Positions 50,549 to 56,513 of a stretch of DNA of 64,000 nucleotides are shown here, in pieces (within the stretch, counting starts at the first letter, position 1; each line of letters opens with the position of its first letter). The DNA comes from Helicobacter sp. 12S02232-10. GTDB taxonomy: Bacteria; Campylobacterota; Campylobacteria; Campylobacterales; Helicobacteraceae. Made by a program: the position numbers and the translations under genes. Location of the stretch: positions 186,001 through 250,000 of the forward strand of contig NZ_MLAQ01000002.1 in NCBI RefSeq assembly GCF_002272895.1, written 5' to 3'. Below the pieces are notes generated by a model. The model searched no databases. It had not been told where the DNA came from and saw nothing but the letters and a program-made list of their open reading frames with translations.

Positions 50549-52738
50549 ATGAAAACAGAAAGATTTTATATTGAAGGTATGACTTGCACTGCGTGTTCAA
50601 GCGGTATTGAACGCTCACTTAAAAGAAAAGAATTTGTATCTGATATTGAGGTAAATTTGCTCACAAAAACAGCAAAAATTACTTATGATGAAAGTAAGGG
50701 TAGTTTGGAAGATGCTTTTGCTCAGGTTAAAAAATTGGGCTATATTCCAAGTTTGAAAAGTCAAGAGAAGCGAGAAAAAATATTTTTAACACCCAAAAGA
50801 AAGATGATTTTAGCGATTGTTTTTACACTTGCAACTCTTTATCTTTCAATGTTTGCGATGTTTTTTCACTCTTTGGTTCCGGAGTTCTTGCTTGAACCTA
50901 GAATCAATGGGATTTTGCAGTTACTTTTTACGCTTGTAGTGATGCATATGGGGAGGACTTTTTATTTTAGAGGTATCGGTACGCTGATTCACGCCCACCC
51001 CAATATGGATACTTTGATAGCCATTGGAACGGGCAGTGCCTTTATTTATAGCTTTTATCTTGTAGTTAAGGTGTTTATGGGATTAGAAGTTGAGGGGCTT
51101 TATTTTGAGAGCGTGTGCGTAATCATTGTGTTTGTGTTATTGGGAAAAATGATTGAGGATCGTTCTAAAGTAAATGCTACTGATGCGATTAAAAGATTGA
51201 TTTCTCACGTGAGCAAAACTGCTTTAAAAGTAGAAAATAATCAAGAAGTAGAAATCAGTATCGATGCAATTGTTTCAGGCGATGTAATCAAAGTGCTTCC
51301 AGGAAGTCATATTCCAGTTGATGGTGTGATTGTTGAGGGGGAGGCTAATATTGATGAGTCGATGCTTTCAGGCGAAGTATTATCGGTTTTTAAACGTTTT
51401 GGTCAAGAAGTTTATTCTGGTACCATCAATACAGATAGGGCATTTTTGATGCGAGCTTCCAAATCAACTCAAGACAGCACATTAAATCAAATTATCCGAC
51501 TTATTCAAAGTGCTCAAGAAAGCAAAGCACCGATTGCAAGGATTGCTGATAAGGTTTCTGCGATTTTTGTGCCTATTGTGATTATGATCGCTATTTTGGC
51601 AGGAGTTTTTTGGTGGGTTTATCAGGGGAATTTTGGATTTGGATTGGAGATTTTTGTTTCGGTATTAGTGATCTCTTGCCCTTGTGCGCTTGGTCTTGCA
51701 ACGCCTATGTCAATAATGATAGGCGGGGGCAGAGCAGCATATGGAGGGATATTTTTCAAGAATGCAAAATCTTTAGAAAATGCTCAAAAAGTCACTGCAG
51801 TAGTTTTTGATAAAACGGGGACTTTGAGCGTTGGGAAGCCTTTGGTGCAAGAAGTTTTGATTTTTGATGAAGATAAAAATGAAGAAGAAATCATTGCGCT
51901 TGCAAGTGGTGTCGAACTCGGGAGCGAACACATAATTGCCAAGTCCATCATTGGATATGCCAAAGAGAACCATATCCAACCCAAAATAGCTAAAGATTTT
52001 AAGGCTAAAGCGGGTTATGGGATCACTGCAGTGATTGGAGAAAAGATAATCAAGCTTGGGAATGAAGAAAATTTTCGCACAAAAAAAGCACTCAATTTAC
52101 CTCAAAATAATGGTATTGTCGTTTTGGTTGGAGAAGAAGGGCAGACCCAAGATAAGATTTTAGGAGCCATTATTTTAAAAGACGAGCTTAAACCTAACGT
52201 CAAAAAATACGTCGCCGATCTTAAAGAGATGGGGATAAAAACCATTCTTTTGAGTGGCGATAATCTATCAAGCGTGCAAGCTATTGCTGAAGAACTTGAA
52301 ATTGATGAGGCGATTGCTCAAGCCAAACCTGATGATAAACTTGAAAAAATCAAATCCTTAAAAAATCAAAACGAGATTGTAATGATGGTGGGAGATGGAA
52401 TGAATGATGCCCCTGCATTGGCTTTAGCTGATGTTTCTTTAGTAATGGGGAAAGGGAGCGATGTGAGTATTCAAGCTGCTGATATTGTTGCTTTTAGTGA
52501 TGATGTTAAATCTGTCATCAATGCAATTTTTCTAAGCGGGGCGACCATTAAAAATATCAAAGAGAATCTGTTTTGGGCTTTTTGCTATAATGTAGTCTTT
52601 ATACCTTTAGCGTGTGGGGTTGCTTATGGGGAGGGCATTTTGCTCAATCCAATGATAGCTTCTTTAGCAATGAGTTTGAGTAGTTTGAGCGTTGTGCTAA
52701 ATGCCCAAAGGCTTAGGAATTTTAAATTTAAGGAGTAA
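50549..52738 (+). CDS. copA: copper-exporting P-type ATPase
   Basis: About 729 residues. One N-terminal heavy-metal domain (EGMTCTACSSGIERSL, CxxC), eight helices with CPC in VISCPCALGLATP, the phosphorylation site DKTGTL, and the hinge MVGDGMNDAPAL. It exports Cu(I) from the cytoplasm. The ATG at 50549 is the start; the ORF extends four codons further upstream without a better site. copP follows two bases after the stop, as in H. pylori HP1072-HP1073. Confidence 0.95.
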   Translation: MKTERFYIEGMTCTACSSGIERSLKRKEFVSDIEVNLLTKTAKITYDESKGSLEDAFAQVKKLGYIPSLKSQEKREKIFLTPKRKMILAIVFTLATLYLSMFAMFFHSLVPEFLLEPRINGILQLLFTLVVMHMGRTFYFRGIGTLIHAHPNMDTLIAIGTGSAFIYSFYLVVKVFMGLEVEGLYFESVCVIIVFVLLGKMIEDRSKVNATDAIKRLISHVSKTALKVENNQEVEISIDAIVSGDVIKVLPGSHIPVDGVIVEGEANIDESMLSGEVLSVFKRFGQEVYSGTINTDRAFLMRASKSTQDSTLNQIIRLIQSAQESKAPIARIADKVSAIFVPIVIMIAILAGVFWWVYQGNFGFGLEIFVSVLVISCPCALGLATPMSIMIGGGRAAYGGIFFKNAKSLENAQKVTAVVFDKTGTLSVGKPLVQEVLIFDEDKNEEEIIALASGVELGSEHIIAKSIIGYAKENHIQPKIAKDFKAKAGYGITAVIGEKIIKLGNEENFRTKKALNLPQNNGIVVLVGEEGQTQDKILGAIILKDELKPNVKKYVADLKEMGIKTILLSGDNLSSVQAIAEELEIDEAIAQAKPDDKLEKIKSLKNQNEIVMMVGDGMNDAPALALADVSLVMGKGSDVSIQAADIVAFSDDVKSVINAIFLSGATIKNIKENLFWAFCYNVVFIPLACGVAYGEGILLNPMIASLAMSLSSLSVVLNAQRLRNFKFKE

Positions 52739-52740
52739 CG

Positions 52741-52941
52741 ATGAAAAAAGAATTCAAAGTTTCAGGGATAACCTGTTCTCATTGTGTGGATAAGATAGAA
52801 AAATTTGTCGGTGAGATTGATGGTGTGAATCAAATCGATGTGGATTTAGACAAAAAAATTGTAAGTGTTGCATTTGAATCCCCTGCTAATGAGAAGGAAA
52901 TCGTTGAAGCGATTTGTGATGCGGGATATGAAGTGGATTGA
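52741..52941 (+). CDS. copP: copper chaperone CopP/CopZ
   Basis: 66-residue ferredoxin-like heavy-metal-associated protein with the CxxC copper site in SGITCSHCVDKIEKF. It carries Cu(I) to or from CopA. Two bases after copA and sharing its stop with the next ATG, so it is in the same transcript as the ABC transporter. Confidence 0.95.
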   Translation: MKKEFKVSGITCSHCVDKIEKFVGEIDGVNQIDVDLDKKIVSVAFESPANEKEIVEAICDAGYEVD

Positions 52942-54587
52942 TGAAAAGGTTTTGGAAAAGATTTTCGCCCTATATTAAAGATTACTACGTTTATTTTTTT
53001 ATCGCCCTTTTGGCGACTGCTTTAACAGCTGCTTGCACGGCTTGGGGGACCTATTTGGTAAAGCCCGTTTTAGATGATATTTTCATCAAAAAAGATACTC
53101 AAATGCTTGTAGTATTACCATTTTTGGTTGTCGCTGCTTATTTGGGAAAAAGTTTGGGGATGTATGTTCAGGCTTATTTTATGAGTTATATCGGTTTGGA
53201 TATTGTCAGAAAAATTCGTGATCAGATGCTTTTCCATCTTTTAAGATTGGAAATGGAGTTTTTCAACAAAATACGTAGTGGTGAGCTGATTGCTCGGATT
53301 ACTAATGATATTGGTTTGATTCGGGCAAGTGTGTCTAACTATTTGGCTGAATTTGTACGCGAACTTCTTACAGTTGTGGGTTTGATTGGGGTTGTTATTT
53401 ATCAAAGTCCCAAACTTGCATTAGTGGGGCTTGTAATTATGCCTTTAGCGATTTATCCCCTTGCTAAGATCATAAAAAAGATCAAAAAAATATCCCGATT
53501 AAATCAGGAAAAAAATTCCGATATCACCGCAAAACTTTCTGAAATATTTAATAATATTGAAATTATCAAAGCCAGCAATGGTGAAAAATTGGAAACTGAA
53601 AATTTCAAGGAAGAAAATCACAGATTTTTTAAGCTTGGGCTTAAAAATACGATAATTGGGCAACTTTCTTCACCTTTGATGGAGTTTTTGGGTTCGATTG
53701 CGATTGCCTTTGTGATTTATTTGGGTGGCAGTGAGGTGATCAATGGAAAAATGACTGCGGGAGCTTTTTTTTCTTTTATCACCGCTCTTTTTATGCTTTA
53801 TACTCCAATCAAGCGTTTAGTGGGAATCACTTCTTCTTGGCAGGAAGCCTTAGTTGCAGGGGATAGAATCTTTGAGATTCTTGATAGAGCCCCCCGCATC
53901 AAAGATGGCAAACAAAACCTAACCCCCCCGATTGAAAATATTTCTATTGACAATATTTTTCTTAATTATGGGGATACACAGGCTTTAAACGGAGTAAGCC
54001 TTGAAGTTTGCAAGAATCAAATCATCGCACTTGTAGGCAAAAGCGGTAGCGGTAAAAGTTCTTTGGTGAATTTAATATTGAGGCTTTATGAGCCTTCAAG
54101 GGGGAGCATTCGAATAAATGGGATCGATCTAAATGATTACACTCAAGAAAGTGTGCGGGATAATGTGGCTATTGTGACTCAAAGAATTTTTATTTTTAAT
54201 GATAGCATTGCTGCAAATGTTGCTTATGGCAAGGAGATTGACGAAGAAAAGGTGATTATTAGTCTTAAAAAAGCTCAAGCTTGGGATTTTGTTTCTTCAT
54301 TGCCGCAAGGCATACATACTATTTTAGATGAATTTGGAGCAAATTTAAGTGGGGGACAACGCCAAAGAATTGCGATTGCTAGAGCGATTTATAAAAATCC
54401 TGATGTCCTTATTTTGGATGAGGCAACTTCGGCTTTAGATGCTAAAACCGAAGAAGCTATTAAAAATACAATCGAAAATATCAAAGAAAATAAAATCATT
54501 ATTTTGATTGCCCATCGTCCCAGCACGATTGAACTTGCAGACAAAGTTTATCATTTTGATAATGGGAAAATAATCCAAGCCCTTTAA
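52941..54587 (+). CDS. msbA: MsbA-like ABC exporter (lipid A flippase type)
   Basis: 548 residues: six-helix transmembrane domain then one ATPase domain, as in homodimeric lipid exporters. Walker A VGKSGSGKSSLVN, signature LSGGQRQRIAIARAI, Walker B VLILDEATSALD and H-loop IAHRPS. The N-terminus WGTYLVKPVLDDIFIKKD resembles Campylobacterota MsbA, which flips lipid A-core across the inner membrane. A drug exporter cannot be ruled out. The ATG at 52941 overlaps the copP stop. Confidence 0.83.
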   Translation: MKRFWKRFSPYIKDYYVYFFIALLATALTAACTAWGTYLVKPVLDDIFIKKDTQMLVVLPFLVVAAYLGKSLGMYVQAYFMSYIGLDIVRKIRDQMLFHLLRLEMEFFNKIRSGELIARITNDIGLIRASVSNYLAEFVRELLTVVGLIGVVIYQSPKLALVGLVIMPLAIYPLAKIIKKIKKISRLNQEKNSDITAKLSEIFNNIEIIKASNGEKLETENFKEENHRFFKLGLKNTIIGQLSSPLMEFLGSIAIAFVIYLGGSEVINGKMTAGAFFSFITALFMLYTPIKRLVGITSSWQEALVAGDRIFEILDRAPRIKDGKQNLTPPIENISIDNIFLNYGDTQALNGVSLEVCKNQIIALVGKSGSGKSSLVNLILRLYEPSRGSIRINGIDLNDYTQESVRDNVAIVTQRIFIFNDSIAANVAYGKEIDEEKVIISLKKAQAWDFVSSLPQGIHTILDEFGANLSGGQRQRIAIARAIYKNPDVLILDEATSALDAKTEEAIKNTIENIKENKIIILIAHRPSTIELADKVYHFDNGKIIQAL

Positions 54588-54643
54588 AAGGCTTTAACCC
54601 ATCCTATCTTGTAAAATCATTCAAGTGACTCAAAAGGAATTTG

Positions 54644-54946
54644 ATGAAAAATATGAAATTGCTGAATTTTTTATTAGCTTTTGCGTGTGGCGCGATGGTT
54701 GCTAATCTTTATTATACCCAACCTATTTTGGCCAATATCGCTGATTCTTTAAATATTCCTATCAAAGACATTGCAATGATCACTACAATCACTCAAATCG
54801 GGTATGCGTTGGGGATGTTTTTTGTTGTGCCTTTGCTAGATGTTTTAGAAAATAAAAAACTGATTATTTTTGTGATGATTTTGTGTATAGTTTCATATAA
54901 AATAGAAGTGAGAAAAAATTTAGAAAAAGAGTTTAGAAGTGCCTAA
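54644..54946 (+). pseudogene. MFS transporter, truncated after about three helices
   Basis: The first 80 residues are an MFS transporter N-terminus: LLNFLLAFACGAMVANLYYT, QPILANIADSLNIP, then ITQIGYALGMFFVVPLLDVL and the inter-helix ENKKLIIFVMILCI. The hydrophobic reading stops abruptly near base 54890 and continues as a charged tail (SYKIEVRKNLEKEFRSA), not seen in MFS proteins. A Mu-like prophage follows, so the gene was most likely split by its insertion; the other part should be at the prophage right end, outside the window. AAAGGAATTTG precedes the ATG. Confidence 0.8.
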
Positions 54947-54994
54947 GGGATATTGATTGATCGTTATGAGTGATAAATCTAAGTGAGAATTGAA

Positions 54995-55060
54995 ACTGCA
55001 CATCATCTATAATTTTACTGCATTTTCGCTACAAACATACTGCAGATCGCCTACAATTTA
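54995..55060. repeat. three tandem 22-bp repeats at the prophage left end
   Basis: Three direct repeats start at 54995, 55017 and 55039, exactly 22 bp apart, each beginning ACTGCA. Copies 1 and 3 are alike (ACTGCANATCNNCTANAATT); copy 2 is more diverged (CGCTACAA core). Mu transposase sites are 22 bp long, and two of them lie in tandem at the Mu right end, so transposase binding is the first guess. No spacers separate them, so this is not a CRISPR array. Confidence 0.6.
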
Positions 55061-55128
55061 AACGCTAGAGCTTCGATTTTAAAGGGTTTTAAAGACTCTC
55101 AAATTCTTAGCCTTTAAATTTTAAAAGT

Positions 55129-55242
55129 TGTCTCCCAATCTAATTTTGAGAGGCTAGAAGCCCGCATTCATCGTTTAAGGTTTGAGGCGATTGGGAGACA
55201 CTAAGGACAAACTAAGGACAATATTGGGAGACACTAAGGACA
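55129..55242. repeat. ATTGGGAGACACTAAGGACA repeats and inverted half-copy
   Basis: Two identical 20-bp copies lie at 55190-55209 and 55223-55242; between them ACTAAGGACA recurs at 55211-55220. At 55129-55139 TGTCTCCCAAT is the exact inverse of the first 11 bases. One separated site then two close sites resembles the L1, L2, L3 layout of Mu attL, so these may be transposase sites, with the repressor gene starting 39 bases later. The whole gap 54947-55280 has no gene. Confidence 0.65.
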
Positions 55243-55280
55243 CAATAATAGGTTAAAAAATATAGTTAAGCGTTATCTAT

Positions 55281-55931
55281 TTATAAAGAGTTTTTTAATT
55301 GTCCAACTACAGCACCTATAAATTCAAAATCATCGTTCTTATCAATAATAATAGGATCATAATCTTTGTTATCGCTGATTAGTTTTATTTTAGGTCTCTT
55401 CTGAAGTCTTTTTACATAATATTCATCTCCAATTCTCGCTACACAGATCTGATTTTCTCTAGCTTCTCGTTTTTGAACTAAAAGCTGACATCTTGTGGGA
55501 ATGGTTGGAGACATAGAATCGCCATTTGAATTAACGATAAAAAGGTCTTTCGTTGTAATGAGTCCAAAATATTTTTTTAAAAAAGAATCTTCAAGCTCAA
55601 TATGACCAACTGCGACATCTTGGTTATTTGAGTTAATAAGTCCGTGTCCTGCAGATACATCCAAATCAAAAATAAGAATCTTTGATTTTTGCGTGTTTTG
55701 AGAGCCATTGCAGAAACTCTCTTCTTTTTCTAACAAGAAGCCTATATCCACGTCAAGCGTTTGTGCGATTTTTGTCAATTTTGAGATCTTGATGTCAGGG
55801 CTTTCGCCATTTTCCCACCTCTGTATTGTCCTATAAGGAACTTCTATTTTATCGCCAAGCTCTGTTTGGCTCAATCCTCGTTCTTCTCTGAGCTTTTTTA
55901 TTCTATAACCAACGTTTTTGATTTGTTCCAT
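55281..55931 (-). CDS. phage repressor (XRE HTH plus S24 LexA/CI-like peptidase)
   Basis: 216 residues. N-terminal HTH: RIKKLREERGLSQTELGDKI with VPYRTIQRWENGESPD. C-terminal S24 domain: serine in VNSNGDSMSPTI and lysine in EYYVKRLQ, the self-cleavage pair. It is transcribed leftward from the end of the element, as the c repressor of Mu, but is CI-like, as in D3112-type phages. Cleavage could link induction to DNA damage, if this host has a RecA-type signal. AGAGGA lies ten bases upstream of the ATG. It should hold the early promoter at 55948-55976 off. Confidence 0.88.
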   Translation of the reverse strand: MEQIKNVGYRIKKLREERGLSQTELGDKIEVPYRTIQRWENGESPDIKISKLTKIAQTLDVDIGFLLEKEESFCNGSQNTQKSKILIFDLDVSAGHGLINSNNQDVAVGHIELEDSFLKKYFGLITTKDLFIVNSNGDSMSPTIPTRCQLLVQKREARENQICVARIGDEYYVKRLQKRPKIKLISDNKDYDPIIIDKNDDFEFIGAVVGQLKNSL

Positions 55932-55947
55932 TTTTGACGTATTCCTC

Positions 55948-55976
55948 TTGACAATATGATAAAAATGTCGTATAAT
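55948..55976 (+). promoter_or_regulatory. consensus promoter with overlapping operator-like palindrome
   Basis: TTGACA at 55948-55953, a 17-base spacer and TATAAT at 55971-55976 make a full sigma-70 consensus promoter pointing to the early genes; Helicobacter promoters rarely have such a -35. Within it GACA-N12-TGTC (55950-55969) is a candidate repressor operator. On the other strand TATCAT near 55961 could be the -10 of the repressor gene. Confidence 0.65.
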
Positions 55977-56191
55977 TCTATCAATTTCATTAGAATTATT
56001 GCATATAAAAAATAATTGCTAACTGAATTTACGTTTTTTGACTTTCTGGCGGCGAGACTTCCAAGCCGTTTTTAAATTTCTATCGCCAAGCAGGCGGGCT
56101 TTCTCCGATATGAGTTACCTCATAGAAGACTTGAGTCTGCCAGCCGTTGCGAAGCTGTCAATTGGGACAGAAGCGGGATAGAAAAACAAAA

Positions 56192-56270
56192 ATTCCCTTA
56201 GCAGAGGGGGTTGTATATCATTACTGCAGTTTCTCCTTATTTGTATGCCAACCCTCTCTTTTAAGGGAAT
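56192..56270 (+). promoter_or_regulatory. large hairpin before the early operon
   Basis: Arms of 22 bases at 56192-56213 (ATTCCCTTA...AGAGG...GGTTG) and 56249-56270 (CAACCCTCTC...TAAGGGAAT) pair with a few internal mismatches around a 35-base loop. It ends 24 bases before the first early gene. The region just upstream (56041-56180) is GC-richer than its surroundings and contains further inverted segments but no ORF. Together they fill the 363-base gap 55932-56294 between repressor and early genes. Possible roles: leader attenuator, transcription enhancer like the Mu IAS, or a small RNA. Confidence 0.5.
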
Positions 56271-56294
56271 AAAACACTAAAACAAAGGAGTAAA

Positions 56295-56513
56295 ATGAAA
56301 CAAAACAAGAATAAAAAAGAAACTCCTATTAGCAACACCTTTGAAAAAAAAGGAATGCGGCTGGCAACTTGGGCGAGAGCAAAAGGCTTATCTGAGGAGG
56401 ATGTTCAGATTATTCGAAATATGAGCTTTGGACAAACTAAAGGCAAGAGAGGCAGAGCAAAAGAACTCAAAGAGCTCTTGATAAAAGAGAATCTTTGGTG
56501 GGGAGTGGCGTGA
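56295..56513 (+). CDS. Ner/BcepMu-gp16-like phage DNA-binding protein
   Basis: 72 residues. The segment RLATWARAKGLSEEDVQIIR followed by NMSFGQTKGKRGRAKELKEL has the HTH-like pattern of small Mu-like phage proteins ('W.r..G.s...v..vl.g...g.rG.ahei'). It follows the control region and precedes the transposase, the place of Ner, which damps early transcription. AAAGGAG precedes the ATG. The stop overlaps the transposase ATG (TGATG). Confidence 0.7.
   Translation: MKQNKNKKETPISNTFEKKGMRLATWARAKGLSEEDVQIIRNMSFGQTKGKRGRAKELKELLIKENLWWGVA

Noticed and set aside
54995-55060. CRISPR array
   Set aside because: The three 22-bp repeats are directly adjacent with no spacers and are imperfect; no cas genes nearby.
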